DNA from: Fimbriimonadales bacterium
Lineage (GTDB): Bacteria > Armatimonadota > Fimbriimonadia > Fimbriimonadales > ATM1
Length of the DNA stretch: 64,000 nucleotides
Direction of reading: 5' to 3'
NCBI GenBank assembly: GCA_035559795.1
Contig: DATMAR010000003.1
Location: 620,001-684,000 of the forward strand
Part shown: one piece after another, positions 7,861-17,711 of the stretch
Position numbering within the stretch: position 1 is the stretch's first letter
How the letters are laid out: the number at the start of each line of letters is the position of its first letter
Made by a program: the position numbers and the translations under genes
The notes under the pieces: model-generated
Databases searched by the model: none
Told to the model about the DNA's origin: nothing
Seen by the model: the letters and a program-made list of their open reading frames with translations, nothing else

Positions 7861-9546
7861 CTATATTTTTCTCGTGCGGTTTCGTATGGCAATCAGTTCT
7901 TTCATGACGGAATAAAGGCATTCGTTATAATCCGGCGTTCCGAAGGCATCATGGAGTTTTTTATAAAGGGCGTACAACTCTGCATAGATTTTTGCGTTTT
8001 CAGGATTCGGTTCATAGACGAAAGGCTTGACTCCAGCCATCGCCTGTTGCGCTTCGGGAACATTTCGATGCGCCCCCCCGACCACGGCTCCGAAGATTGC
8101 AGCGCCTAATGCGCTGCTTTGCGCGGAGCGGCTCACTTTCATGGGACGATTCAAAACGTCGGCATAAATCTGCATGACGAAAGGATTTTTCTCTGCTATT
8201 CCTCCGCAACCCACGACCTCTTCGATGGGCACTTCGTATTCTTCGAGTCTTTTGATAATCGTCAATGCGCCGAAAGCAGTGGATTCGACGAGGGCGCGAT
8301 AGACTTCTGCAGAAGTAGTATGAAGCGTCATGCCTATGAGCAATCCGGAGAGCAGTGGGTCGGCTAAAACGTTGCGATTTCCATGATTCCAATCCAATGC
8401 GAGAAGGCCGCTTTCTCCGGGCCGAAGTTTTTCTGCGTTTTCCGATAGTTTTTTATGGGATTCCGAAGGCGTTGCTGCCTCTGGGCAAAGATTCGAAGCG
8501 AACCAATTGAAAATATCGCCGACTGCTGCTTGCCCTGCTTCCAAGCCCACCATATCAGGAATTACAGAACCGAAAACGATTCCCGAAATGCCAGGGATAT
8601 CTCGAAGCGAACCTTGTGAGACGGCAATGTCGCAGGAACTCGTGCCGATGATTTTTACAAGAGTTCCCGGTTTTACACCGGAGCCGACCCCCCCCGCATG
8701 TGCGTCGATCGTTCCGACAGCGACGGGGATTCCCGCAGGCAAGCCGACGCGCTTCGCAATCTCTGCGCATAAAGTTCCTGCTGGTTTATCCGAAGGATAG
8801 GCTTTTTCGTAAAGCCTTTTCCGTAAGGCAGCGAGAGAAGAGTCGAGAGAGCCGAGGAATTCCTCGTCCGGCAGACCCCCCCATTCTTCGGAGTACATTG
8901 CTTTGTGCCCTGCTCCGCATACACTGCGAGCAATATGGAGTGGATTCGTATTGCCGGTGAGAATTCCGGGAATGAAATCGCAGAGTTCTATCCACGAAAA
9001 AGCGGCATCGAATACTTCCGGTGCAACCTTTTTGCAGTGCAAGATTTTCGACCAGAACCATTCCGAAGAATACGCCCCCCCGCATTTCGCCAAAAAGGGA
9101 CGTTTCATTTTTTTTGCGCGTTCGGTAATGCTGGCGGCCTCTTCATGCGCGGTGTGATCTTTCCAAAGCCATGCTTGCGCGGCGAGATTGTCTTTGAAAC
9201 GTTCTTGAAAGGATAGAGGTATGCCTTGTTCATCCACGGGGATTGGCGTGGAGGCAGTGGTGTCTACACCGATTCCTACGATTTGTTCTGGCTTGATCCC
9301 TGCTTTTTTTGCACTCGTTGCGATTTCGGTGAGAACTGCATAAAGCCCGTCTATGTAATCTCGAGGGTTCTGCCTGGCAAGGTTAGGGTCACGAGGGTCA
9401 GTGAGAATCCCTGCTTCTCCAGAAGGGTAGTCCCAGACGGCGGTTGCAACTTCTTCGCCTGTTGCCGTGTTTACCAGAATGGCGCGTGTGCTATTCGTGC
9501 CGTAGTCAAGACCGATAGAGTAAGTCGTATTGCTCGAATGTTGCAT
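7861..9546 (-). CDS. araB: Ribulokinase (FGGY carbohydrate kinase)
   Basis: A 561-residue FGGY-family kinase, the right length for AraB, which phosphorylates L-ribulose with ATP. The phosphate-1 motif GLDYGTNSTRA is near the N-terminus; IVGIGVDTTASTPIPVD, WKDHTAHEEA and AGGVGSGVKPGT follow, and the C-terminal FGGY/adenosine motif reads VEEVVGCGGIAEKNPF. The first in-frame ATG (9564) overlaps the predicted start of the transcript, so ATG at 9546, with AGAAAG upstream, is preferred. No araA or araD is in the window, so the sugar is inferred from sequence similarity only; ribitol or other pentulose kinases are alternatives. Confidence 0.88.
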   Translation of the reverse strand: MQHSSNTTYSIGLDYGTNSTRAILVNTATGEEVATAVWDYPSGEAGILTDPRDPNLARQNPRDYIDGLYAVLTEIATSAKKAGIKPEQIVGIGVDTTASTPIPVDEQGIPLSFQERFKDNLAAQAWLWKDHTAHEEAASITERAKKMKRPFLAKCGGAYSSEWFWSKILHCKKVAPEVFDAAFSWIELCDFIPGILTGNTNPLHIARSVCGAGHKAMYSEEWGGLPDEEFLGSLDSSLAALRKRLYEKAYPSDKPAGTLCAEIAKRVGLPAGIPVAVGTIDAHAGGVGSGVKPGTLVKIIGTSSCDIAVSQGSLRDIPGISGIVFGSVIPDMVGLEAGQAAVGDIFNWFASNLCPEAATPSESHKKLSENAEKLRPGESGLLALDWNHGNRNVLADPLLSGLLIGMTLHTTSAEVYRALVESTAFGALTIIKRLEEYEVPIEEVVGCGGIAEKNPFVMQIYADVLNRPMKVSRSAQSSALGAAIFGAVVGGAHRNVPEAQQAMAGVKPFVYEPNPENAKIYAELYALYKKLHDAFGTPDYNECLYSVMKELIAIRNRTRKI

Positions 9547-9565
9547 AGACGTCTTTCTAAGCATG

Positions 9566-9571
9566 ATTATG
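9566..9571 (-). promoter_or_regulatory. -10 hexamer CATAAT of araB
   Basis: CATAAT on the minus strand predicts initiation near 9558, downstream of an upstream in-frame ATG at 9564, and so decides the araB start in favour of 9546. Confidence 0.4.
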
Positions 9572-9636
9572 AGCCGAAAGACCTACCTTTGAGGGTACAT
9601 TTATTACTCTATCCGACCGTATATTAAGGTGAACGC

Positions 9637-10023
9637 TTGAAACCTACACTGCTCGGAGTAGCGATTGTCCTGATGCTTTCTCGCATGGGGGGCATGCTCT
9701 CGCAGTGTGTTTGTTCCGAGGAGAAAAACACTTCGGTTTCTAGCAAATCTGCCTGTCACGCCCAGTCCAAAGCAGACGGGTGTCAATGCTCTGTGCCGAA
9801 TCACAAGGGCTGCAAGAAGGTCCTTTCCGCTCCAATCGAAGACGTAAGTGTGACGGCATTGCCGAGTTTCACTTGGCCAGAAATGGAAGCGGTATTGCTT
9901 TTCGAGACCATCGTGCTTCCTCTTAGTTTCGAGCAGCCATGTGATATTTTCGAACGCGGTCCACCGATTTCATTTTTCGATCAATCTACACACTTCCTGC
10001 GCGCACCTCCTCGACTCGCTTAA
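9637..10023 (+). CDS. Small Cys-rich exported protein upstream of a metal efflux pair
   Basis: A 128-residue protein with a TTG start behind AAGGTG. An N-terminal hydrophobic segment (LLGVAIVLML, residues 4-14) looks like a signal peptide or anchor. The next 40 residues carry Cys-x-Cys, another Cys followed by His, and Cys-x-Cys-x6-Gly-Cys pairs, which could bind a soft metal. The C-terminus has RGPPISFF and HFLRAPPR, a motif often seen at the end of short unannotated proteins encoded before CusB/CusA or CzcB/CzcA genes. It is 70 bp upstream of the membrane fusion gene on the same strand. A periplasmic metal-binding or sensing role is inferred from context. Confidence 0.65.
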   Translation: MKPTLLGVAIVLMLSRMGGMLSQCVCSEEKNTSVSSKSACHAQSKADGCQCSVPNHKGCKKVLSAPIEDVSVTALPSFTWPEMEAVLLFETIVLPLSFEQPCDIFERGPPISFFDQSTHFLRAPPRLA

Positions 10024-10093
10024 TTTCGGGTAGCCCCCCCGTCTCGTCTTTCCAGATTTTTTGCCCATTTGCACACTTAAGCGAGGTTTAACT

Positions 10094-11860
10094 ATGAAAA
10101 TTGCATTCGAATTCGTAAAAAAACATTGGTTTACATTGTTGCTTCTTGCAGGAAGCGTTTATTTGGCACGTTGGATTGTCATAACGAAGCGTCCGCCCGG
10201 AGCGATGACGCCAATCGAGGCGCAGGCAATGGATATGACTACAATGAAAGCCCCCCCTGGTGTTCACCCTGTCGCTGTGGAAACAGTCGAGTATCAGGAG
10301 ATTCAAGGGAAAGAAATCTTTCCTGCGACAGTGCAAGCCTACAACGATGAAGAAATCACCGCGCGCATTCAGGGAAGAGTTGCGCAGATTTTTGTATATC
10401 CCGGCGATACTGTGCGCCCTGGACAACTCCTCGCCCGCTTGGAAGCGGATGAATATGGAGCGCAATATGCAGAAGCGATTGCGCGAGCGGATGCTTCATC
10501 CGGGTGGGTAACGGTTGCTGAGCGGGAAGTCGAGAGGCTTCGAACAGCGAAGAGCCGCGCTCGAGAAGAAGCGAATGCAAAGCAGGCTTTTTTAAATCGC
10601 GCACAAGCCGAACGCGAAATGTCGCAAAGCGAACTCGAGCGTGCAAAAGAGGAAGCGAAATCGAAACAGGCTATGATTTCCGAACGCGAGGCGGAACTTA
10701 TTTACGCTGAGCAAAAATTCGAACGCGATAAAAAACTCTACGAAGGGGGGGCGATTTCCCTAAACGAGTTTCAGGCTTCCCAATCGGAGAGAAAAACAGC
10801 CGCGGCGAAATTGGAAAGCGCGAAAGCCGAGGCGCGTGCTGCCGAGCGCATGATTGCCGTAGCGGAAAAGCGATTGAAGGCTGCAGAAGGTTCTTTGGAA
10901 GAAGCACGTGCACAACTCGCTTCAGCGAATACGTTCGTAAAAGAAGTCGAAAAGGAATTGCAAAAGGCTCAATCAGAAGTCATCGCGAGGCAACGCGAAA
11001 GTATCGCAGAGAGAAAAGGTGCAGGAATGGCTGGTGCATTTTCGAGTTATCGAGAACTACGCGCGCTCGGGAGAGGTGTCGTAAGCGAACGAGTGCTCAG
11101 TCCTGGAAGTTTGGTTATGCCTGGTCAGACAGTTTTGCGAATCAAGGTTACAGAAAAAGTTCGTATTCAAGTTCAACTTCCTGAACGTTTGTTGGACGTG
11201 GTGCGTGAAGGGACGCCAGTGGAAATCATCAGCAACGGGAATGCACGAAAGGCGTTCATCACCAGTATTTTCGGAGCGGTTCGTCCGGAGACGAGAACAT
11301 TCACTGCGGAAGCGCTCATAGACAATTCCGAACGCATATACTTCCCGGGTCAATTCGTGGAGGTGGCGGTTGCGAAAGGAAAAAGAATTCATGCGCTTGC
11401 TGTTCGTTCATCTGCAGTAAAAACGGACGCGGATGGAAAACGATTCGTGTGGGTGATGGTCGAAAAAGAAGAAAAGAATGGTAAACCGACAGATTGGACA
11501 TGCACGATGCATCCAGAGGTCAGCGAAAAGGGTCCCGGGATTTGCCCCATATGCAAAATGGACCTCGTTCCGCGAACGCGCACCGGGAAATACATCGCAA
11601 CGCGTCGTTATGTAACGACAGGGGCTGAGGATGGAAAATACACTGCGATTCTCAGTGGCTTGCAAAAAGGCGATAAAGTGATTTGGGCTGGTCATGAAAA
11701 CCTCACGGAGGGGGCAGCGGTCGAGGAAACGGAATGGAGCGAGAGCGGTCCGAAAAAACTTCCTATGGGAACAGGGAAGACGACGCATATTCATGGCGCC
11801 CCCCCAATGACTTCGGAAAAAGAAAGCATGCGAGAAGAAGAAGCTCATAAAGGACATTGA
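10094..11860 (+). CDS. cusB: Membrane fusion (periplasmic adaptor) protein of a heavy-metal RND efflux system
   Basis: A 588-residue HlyD/CusB-type adaptor. ATG at 10094 with GCGAGG upstream is preferred to an upstream ATG at 10061. Order: N-terminal membrane anchor (about 8-28), lipoyl half-motif with ARIQGRVAQIFVYPGD, an unusually long Ala/Glu/Arg coiled coil (about 125-310), second lipoyl half near GVVSERVLSPGS, beta-barrel VRPETRTFTAEALIDNS, then a YHS-like heavy-metal-binding module with TCTMHPEV (Cys470) and CPICKMDL (Cys484), and a His-rich end HIHGAPP...HKGH. The metal module is typical of copper/silver or zinc systems. The RND pump gene follows by 36 bp. The symbol is by similarity; metal specificity is not proven. 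Confidence 0.85.
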   Translation: MKIAFEFVKKHWFTLLLLAGSVYLARWIVITKRPPGAMTPIEAQAMDMTTMKAPPGVHPVAVETVEYQEIQGKEIFPATVQAYNDEEITARIQGRVAQIFVYPGDTVRPGQLLARLEADEYGAQYAEAIARADASSGWVTVAEREVERLRTAKSRAREEANAKQAFLNRAQAEREMSQSELERAKEEAKSKQAMISEREAELIYAEQKFERDKKLYEGGAISLNEFQASQSERKTAAAKLESAKAEARAAERMIAVAEKRLKAAEGSLEEARAQLASANTFVKEVEKELQKAQSEVIARQRESIAERKGAGMAGAFSSYRELRALGRGVVSERVLSPGSLVMPGQTVLRIKVTEKVRIQVQLPERLLDVVREGTPVEIISNGNARKAFITSIFGAVRPETRTFTAEALIDNSERIYFPGQFVEVAVAKGKRIHALAVRSSAVKTDADGKRFVWVMVEKEEKNGKPTDWTCTMHPEVSEKGPGICPICKMDLVPRTRTGKYIATRRYVTTGAEDGKYTAILSGLQKGDKVIWAGHENLTEGAAVEETEWSESGPKKLPMGTGKTTHIHGAPPMTSEKESMREEEAHKGH

Positions 11861-11896
11861 TTGCATGCTGACTAAATACGCTATGACTCAATAAAA

Positions 11897-14800
11897 GTGA
11901 GGGAGTATGTGAACGAAGAAAAACAAGGTTTCAATTTCATACGCTGGTCGGTTGACCATCCCTATGCGATTGCTGCGTTTTATCTTGCGATGTTCGTGTT
12001 GGGTGTTTTAGCGATCGGTTATTGGATGCCGAGAAGGTTCATGCCGTATGTAGAGAGTCCGATGATCGGCATAGTCACCGAGATGCCCGGTCTGAGCGCA
12101 GAGGAGATGGAGCGATATTTCAGTGCGCCTATCGAACAGCGAATGATTAACATCCCCAACGTTCGCTACATTCGTTCTGTAAGCCAAGACAGTTTCAGCA
12201 TGGTCACGTTGGAATTTCCTTATGGAACGGATATGCAAAAGGCGCAAACGGAAGTCCAAAGTTTGCTCAATATTGTTCAAGCAGATCTTCCGGCGACGGG
12301 TGCGAATTTAAAGCCTTCTTGGATTCTTCGCGTAGACCCGTTGAACCTTCCGGTTTTGACTTTGAGTCTCACGGGCGATGAAAAGATGGGCTGGGACCTC
12401 GCCCGTTTGCGTGATTTGGCAGATAACGAAGTGATTAATCGTTTGAAGGCGGCGAGTCGTGATGTATGGACGGTTTCCCCTTTCGGTGGTTATCGCCGAC
12501 AACTTCAAGTTCGTGTTGACCGTGAAAAACTCGTTGCCTATGGTCTTTCGATTTTGGATGTACGAGATGCGATTGACGAATATAACGTTGCCAAATCTGC
12601 TGGCCAAGTAACTAACGAATCACAAGAGCCTATTTTCCGAGTAGACACTTTAGGAACGAGCGCGGAAATCGTCGGTTCTTATCCCATTAAAGCAATTGGT
12701 GACCAAGTAGTCAGGGTACGCGATGTTGCAGAAGTGCGAGACACGGTCATCGAGCATCGTTCTGCATATCACCATCTTTACCATGACCCTCGAAATGGCG
12801 CGCGTGTTGATAAAGCGATTGCGATTAATGTCTTACAAAACCCCGACGCATCCTCACCTAAAACGATTCAGGCGGTAATGAAGGTTGCAAAAGAATTAGA
12901 GAAGGATTATCCGGGAATTCATTTCGAGATTGCGTACGATAATTCCTCGTTCGTGAATGTTCTTTTCAAGAATATGTATGAAGAAATTGTCGTAGCAATC
13001 ATTTTGACGGGTTTGGCTGTGCTTTTCTTCTTAGGAGAATGGAGGGGGACCATGATTGCGCTCACTGCAATCCCCACCTCGCTCGCTATGTCTTTGTTGG
13101 CGATGGCTCCTTTGGGGATGAGTCTCAATTCCAGCACGCTCGTGGGTCTTCTGATTGCAATAGGGCGTCTCGTTGACGACGCGATTATCGATATTCACGC
13201 GGTAGAAAGGCACATGCGAATGGGGAAAGACCGTCGTACCGCGACGATTGATGGAATAACGGAAGTTCGTCGCTCTGTTTTTGCGGCGACCATCGTGTTG
13301 ATTATCGCGCTCGTTCCTCTTTTATTGAGCGGGGGCATCACGCAGTTGATGTTCGTGGGACTTTGTTTTCCGATTATATTCGGTTTGATTTTCAGTTTTA
13401 TCGTCTCGATGACATTGACCGCTGTTCTTTGTTCAGTTTTCATGCAACTCCCCGAGCAGCGTCCGCAGACGTGGTTTACGAGATTATTTTTACAGCCATT
13501 CGAGCGCCGATTGGAAAGATTGGAGCATGCATACGAAAGATTGATTCGTTGGCTTCTTAAGCACCGGTTCGTCAACTTCGTACGAATTGGCATTACCGTT
13601 ATTTTAGGATTTACGTTTTATTATTTCATCGGTTCTGAAATGATGCCTTTGGGAGACGTGGGACAAGCTAGTCTCCAGATGGAGATGCAGCCGGGAACTT
13701 CGTTTGCAGCCACGGAACGTGCCGTTAAGAAACTGGAACAGATTTTGATAGAGGAAGGGGTGAAACAAGGTTGGATAAAACATGCATCTATCGAAATCGG
13801 CATGGAAGGCGGACCCGGAATGACAGGGGGGGCTTATTTCACGGGTTATGGAATTACGATGGTGAACGGTGCGAGTGCGATGCTTTCGCTGAGTGACAAG
13901 GATAGCGGGCGACCCGATGTTTGGACGATTCTCGACAAGATACACGACCGCGCCATGAAAGAAATTCCCAATATAAGACGTATTCAACTCAAAGAAATGG
14001 GAAGCGATGTAATGGCTACTTCGCTTGCCCCTATCGCTCTCATTATTTATGGATACGACCTTGCAATGCTTCATCGGATGGGTAAAGAAGCTCTGAGGAT
14101 TGCGAAAGAAGATGTGCGAAATCCGGCAACGAACAAAGTGGATATCTATCAGCCTTTTTTGAGTTGGGAAATGACGAAACCGACTTACACTTTGAAAATT
14201 GACGAAGAGAAGGCAGCGAGACACGGATTGACCCCTGCGAAGATCGCCGAACAAGCGTATTATGCATTGCGGGGGGGATTTACTAACGAATTTTATCGTT
14301 TACCCAATAAAAGAATAACCACAGTGCAAGTTCGCTACAAGGAAGAGCATCGCATGAATGTGGATGATTTGGAAGGAATGTATATCCAAGACATGAATGG
14401 CGAAGAAGTGCCGTTACTCGAATTGGTTCGTTTGGAAAAACGCGAAGCACCCACCGCAATCGAGCATGACCAATTGCGAAGAGTCATTGGCATCGGTGGA
14501 TATTATCGAAAAGAGGGGCGCCCGAGCATGGATGTTACGATGGATTTGCAGATGCGAGCACAAGCGCAATTGAATTGGCCTCCCGGATACGGCATCGAGG
14601 CACGCGGCGATATGACGCAGATGATGGATTCCTTTCGCATCATGCTCTATGGATTGTTGATTGCTTTAGTGTTGATGTATTTCGTTTTGGTTGCGCAATT
14701 CGGTGGATTTTTACAACCGTTGCAAATGATTTTCAGCCTGCCTCTGGAATTGAGCGGTGTCTTTTTGATGCTTTGGCTGATGCATCAAGCCTTTAGCACC

Positions 14801-15199
14801 GTTTCTATTCTCGCTGTGATTATTTTGAGCGGCATGGACTTGGTTACCGCGATTTTATTGATAGACCTCATTTTGCATTTTCGCGCAGAAGGGATGCCCA
14901 GAAACGACGCGGTTGCAAAGGCGTGCCCTATTCGTTTGCGTCCGATTCTTATGACTTCTTTGATTACGATTCTCGTTATGGCACCCGTTGCGTTCTTCCC
15001 GAAGTCGGGTTTAGATGCATATCAACCGATGGGCACGGTCATTATCGGCGGACTCGTTTCCGGGACGATTCTTTCGCTTTTGGATATCCCGATTATGCAT
15101 ACCATCGTGGACGACATCGTGCGTTGGATCAGAGTTCGCTTTTTCAAAGTAGACCCTGCTTCCCTTCCTCCCATCGAAGGAGAAAAACCCAAGGAGTAG
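11897..15199 (+). CDS. cusA: RND inner-membrane efflux pump, CusA/CzcA family
   Basis: A 1100-residue heavy-metal RND transporter driven by the proton gradient. It has an N-terminal membrane helix (LAMFVLGVLAIGYWMPRRF), a first large periplasmic domain, helices 2-6 including GLLIAIGRLVDDAIIDIHAVERH with the paired acidic residues of the proton relay, a second periplasmic domain beginning SEMMPLGDVGQ, and helices 8-12 with SGMDLVTAILLIDLILHFRAEG and PIRLRPILMTSL. The start is a GTG at 11897; a GTG at 11909 lies too close to AGGGAG. No TolC/CusC outer-membrane gene is nearby, so the pump must use an outer-membrane channel encoded elsewhere. Confidence 0.88.
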   Translation: MREYVNEEKQGFNFIRWSVDHPYAIAAFYLAMFVLGVLAIGYWMPRRFMPYVESPMIGIVTEMPGLSAEEMERYFSAPIEQRMINIPNVRYIRSVSQDSFSMVTLEFPYGTDMQKAQTEVQSLLNIVQADLPATGANLKPSWILRVDPLNLPVLTLSLTGDEKMGWDLARLRDLADNEVINRLKAASRDVWTVSPFGGYRRQLQVRVDREKLVAYGLSILDVRDAIDEYNVAKSAGQVTNESQEPIFRVDTLGTSAEIVGSYPIKAIGDQVVRVRDVAEVRDTVIEHRSAYHHLYHDPRNGARVDKAIAINVLQNPDASSPKTIQAVMKVAKELEKDYPGIHFEIAYDNSSFVNVLFKNMYEEIVVAIILTGLAVLFFLGEWRGTMIALTAIPTSLAMSLLAMAPLGMSLNSSTLVGLLIAIGRLVDDAIIDIHAVERHMRMGKDRRTATIDGITEVRRSVFAATIVLIIALVPLLLSGGITQLMFVGLCFPIIFGLIFSFIVSMTLTAVLCSVFMQLPEQRPQTWFTRLFLQPFERRLERLEHAYERLIRWLLKHRFVNFVRIGITVILGFTFYYFIGSEMMPLGDVGQASLQMEMQPGTSFAATERAVKKLEQILIEEGVKQGWIKHASIEIGMEGGPGMTGGAYFTGYGITMVNGASAMLSLSDKDSGRPDVWTILDKIHDRAMKEIPNIRRIQLKEMGSDVMATSLAPIALIIYGYDLAMLHRMGKEALRIAKEDVRNPATNKVDIYQPFLSWEMTKPTYTLKIDEEKAARHGLTPAKIAEQAYYALRGGFTNEFYRLPNKRITTVQVRYKEEHRMNVDDLEGMYIQDMNGEEVPLLELVRLEKREAPTAIEHDQLRRVIGIGGYYRKEGRPSMDVTMDLQMRAQAQLNWPPGYGIEARGDMTQMMDSFRIMLYGLLIALVLMYFVLVAQFGGFLQPLQMIFSLPLELSGVFLMLWLMHQAFSTVSILAVIILSGMDLVTAILLIDLILHFRAEGMPRNDAVAKACPIRLRPILMTSLITILVMAPVAFFPKSGLDAYQPMGTVIIGGLVSGTILSLLDIPIMHTIVDDIVRWIRVRFFKVDPASLPPIEGEKPKE

Positions 15200-15448
15200 G
15201 TGCGGATTTCAATGGTATCGAAAAGGTATTGGCACCAACGACAATAAAATTTCATAGATAACTCGAGGGTTTTTCAATGTTTCATGGTTTCCTGCGTTCC
15301 ATGTATTTTTAATCAAAGGAGAGGGAATTTTTCTATTTGGATTTGCCGATGATAATAAAGTAGGTGCTTAGGGGAGAAGCATATAACTTGAAGTTATTTG
15401 TGAGCGTTGCGTTAAGCATCTTTGGAAGTGGAGAAAGTCAGTTCATCT

Positions 15449-17599
15449 ATGCGGAAATCACTTCGCGTTAAAATTCAAGTATTGTTCACGCTCGTGCTCT
15501 TTGCATTGGCGACGATCGTTGTCGTTACCATTGCGTTTATTGTAAAAAAGGAAATCGAGGCTCGAATAGAATCCAGCGTAGACAGATGTAGAGAGTATTT
15601 GACGAGCACTCTTCACGAAAATAAACTAAGCTTGTTGCGGCAGCTCAGGTTCGCTACAGGGTTATCGGCTTTGGAGGTGAACTTTTTAAACAAAAGTTCC
15701 ATCTCCATCACAGAATTAAGTCGGTTTATCGTAGAACAATCGGGGGCAGATGGGCTGACGTTTACCGATATCCAAGGCGAAGTAATCGCAAAGGCGGGTG
15801 AGGTTACAGAAAAACTCACGATGCAATCCGAAAATCCTGGAGTTTCTATTGCTTTGAGGGGGGGGAGCTGGGCAGGGATAAGGAGTTATCCGTCAGGTTT
15901 GTTTTTGGTAGCGACGGTGCCTTATACCGAAGGAAATCGAATTTGCGGAACGATAACAATATATTCAAAGATCGGTTCGGAAATAGCCGAAAGCATCTAT
16001 AAAATTTTAGGTGTGCATGTCGCGTTCGTAGACGGAAATAAAATCGTGGGCTCCTCGATGCCCATTTCCAGCCCATTGCCGATTCAAAGCGGCGTCTTTC
16101 ACAAAGTTTTCGATGGGGCAAAAGAATACCTCGGGATTTACTCTTCACTTCCTGATTCATCGTACAACCCTCGAGCTGGATATGTGGCTTTTATCGACGT
16201 TGATGAAATTGTGACTCCCTATCGTAATATTTTCTATGCTTTTTTATGTGTCTTCTTGTGCATTCTCGCTATAGGAATGTTGATTTTCGGAAAATGCGCA
16301 GGATATATCACGCATTCTTTGGCACGACTCGTGGATGCTGCGTTGACTGTGCAGGAAGGGCGTTGGCCTGAAAAGTTTGAAGTAACGAGGGAAGACGAAA
16401 TCGGTGTGTTGCAAACGGCGTTCAATGAAATGACGGACTCTTTGCAAGCCTCTCAACAACGACTTTTGGCAATGTCAGATTTAGATCCTCTCACGAATTT
16501 GGAGAATCATCGTTGCTTCAAAGAGTCTTTGCAAAGAGAAATCACGCGATGTGATGCATCGAAAGAGACTGCTTCTTTGCTCGTGATAGACGTAGACCGC
16601 TTCAACTCGTATAATTCCAATTATGGGCACCATGTGGGAGACGAGGCTTTGAAACTCGTGGCAGAAGTCTTGCGGGAAACCGCGCCTGAATTTGCCACTA
16701 TCGCGAGATACGGGGGGGAGGAGTTTGCAATTTTACTTCCCCTTTATCATATAAACCAGGCGATGTCGCTGGCAGAAAATATACGAAACAAAGTCAAAGC
16801 AGCCTTCTCTGAAAGAGACATCCCTTGTGTAACAGTAAGTATAGGGGGGGCTGAATATCGTGTCAATACCACAGAGCCGGAAGGTTTATTGCTCGCCGCA
16901 GAAATTGCGATGAACCGTGCAAAACAACTCGGGCGCGACCGCATCGCTCGTTTCGACCAAGTTCCCGGAGTCAATTCCAGCGCCGACCCTTACCAACTTT
17001 TTCTCTACCTTCAAGACGGCTCTTTCGCTGCAATGCAGGCACTCGCCGCCGCTGTAGATGCCAAAGACCATTACACCCAAGGGCACTCCGATAGAGTCGC
17101 ACGATATGCTGCACATTTCATGCGTTTCATCGGCGCATCAGAGCAGGAAATCGAATTAGCCTATCGAGCAGGCACGCTTCACGATGTCGGAAAAATCGGC
17201 GTTCCAGATTCTATCCTGCAAAAGCCAGGACCATTGACAGATGAAGAGCGTGAAGTTATGCAAACGCACACCGTAGTGGGGGAACTCGTCGTCCGTAAGG
17301 TCCCGCAACTCGAAGACGTGTTACCAGCTGTGCGTTCCCATCACGAACGTTGGGATGGAAACGGTTATCCCGACAAATTGAAAGGGGAAGAAATTCCGAA
17401 AATCGCACGCGTCATCGCCCTTGTGGATGCCTATGACGCGATGACGAGCGAAAGACCCTATCGCAAGGCATTATCGAAAGAAGAAGCCCTACGTGAAATC
17501 GAAAAGGCGAGCGGAACACACTTCGACCCAGTCCTCGCTCCGTTATTCGTTGAAATGATACGGCAGTCGGAGATTTCGGAAGAAGAATTCGCTGCGTAG
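15449..17599 (+). CDS. Membrane receptor with GGDEF and HD-GYP domains
   Basis: A 716-residue c-di-GMP enzyme. ATG 15449 is chosen over a TTG at 15422; neither has a strong ribosome-binding site. Order: membrane helix (about 7-30), extracytoplasmic Cache-like sensor to about 260, second helix (about 258-282), HAMP, GGDEF domain with DVDRFNSYNSNYGHHVGDEAL and active GGEEF at 422-426, then HD-GYP with HTQGHS-like DHYTQGHSDRVA, HDVGKIG (His578), SHHERWDGNGYP (GYP from 639) and DAYDAMTSERPYR. No RxxD inhibitory site precedes GGEEF. Both synthesis and breakdown motifs are intact, so the protein may switch between activities in response to an external signal. Confidence 0.92.
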   Translation: MRKSLRVKIQVLFTLVLFALATIVVVTIAFIVKKEIEARIESSVDRCREYLTSTLHENKLSLLRQLRFATGLSALEVNFLNKSSISITELSRFIVEQSGADGLTFTDIQGEVIAKAGEVTEKLTMQSENPGVSIALRGGSWAGIRSYPSGLFLVATVPYTEGNRICGTITIYSKIGSEIAESIYKILGVHVAFVDGNKIVGSSMPISSPLPIQSGVFHKVFDGAKEYLGIYSSLPDSSYNPRAGYVAFIDVDEIVTPYRNIFYAFLCVFLCILAIGMLIFGKCAGYITHSLARLVDAALTVQEGRWPEKFEVTREDEIGVLQTAFNEMTDSLQASQQRLLAMSDLDPLTNLENHRCFKESLQREITRCDASKETASLLVIDVDRFNSYNSNYGHHVGDEALKLVAEVLRETAPEFATIARYGGEEFAILLPLYHINQAMSLAENIRNKVKAAFSERDIPCVTVSIGGAEYRVNTTEPEGLLLAAEIAMNRAKQLGRDRIARFDQVPGVNSSADPYQLFLYLQDGSFAAMQALAAAVDAKDHYTQGHSDRVARYAAHFMRFIGASEQEIELAYRAGTLHDVGKIGVPDSILQKPGPLTDEEREVMQTHTVVGELVVRKVPQLEDVLPAVRSHHERWDGNGYPDKLKGEEIPKIARVIALVDAYDAMTSERPYRKALSKEEALREIEKASGTHFDPVLAPLFVEMIRQSEISEEEFAA

Positions 17600-17695
17600 A
17601 CTGGATTTTAGGATTAAAAATTCTTTTTTTTGTGGTAAGATTATTTCAAATAAAATTCAAAGGGTTCCCTCGTTTAAGGGGAGGGAGCTAGATGT

Positions 17696-17701
17696 AGGAG
17701 G
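17696..17701 (+). promoter_or_regulatory. Strong ribosome-binding site that fixes the start of the TGA-interrupted gene
   Basis: GTAGGAGG around 17694-17701 lies about 10 nt before ATG 17712. Its strength argues that translation begins at the signal peptide and not at the internal GTG after the TGA. Confidence 0.6.
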
Positions 17702-17711
17702 TTTTATAATA

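Noticed and set aside
13604-14254. 216-codon open frame on the minus strand
   Set aside because: Antisense to the RND pump gene, whose protein has full family motifs; no ribosome-binding site or homology.
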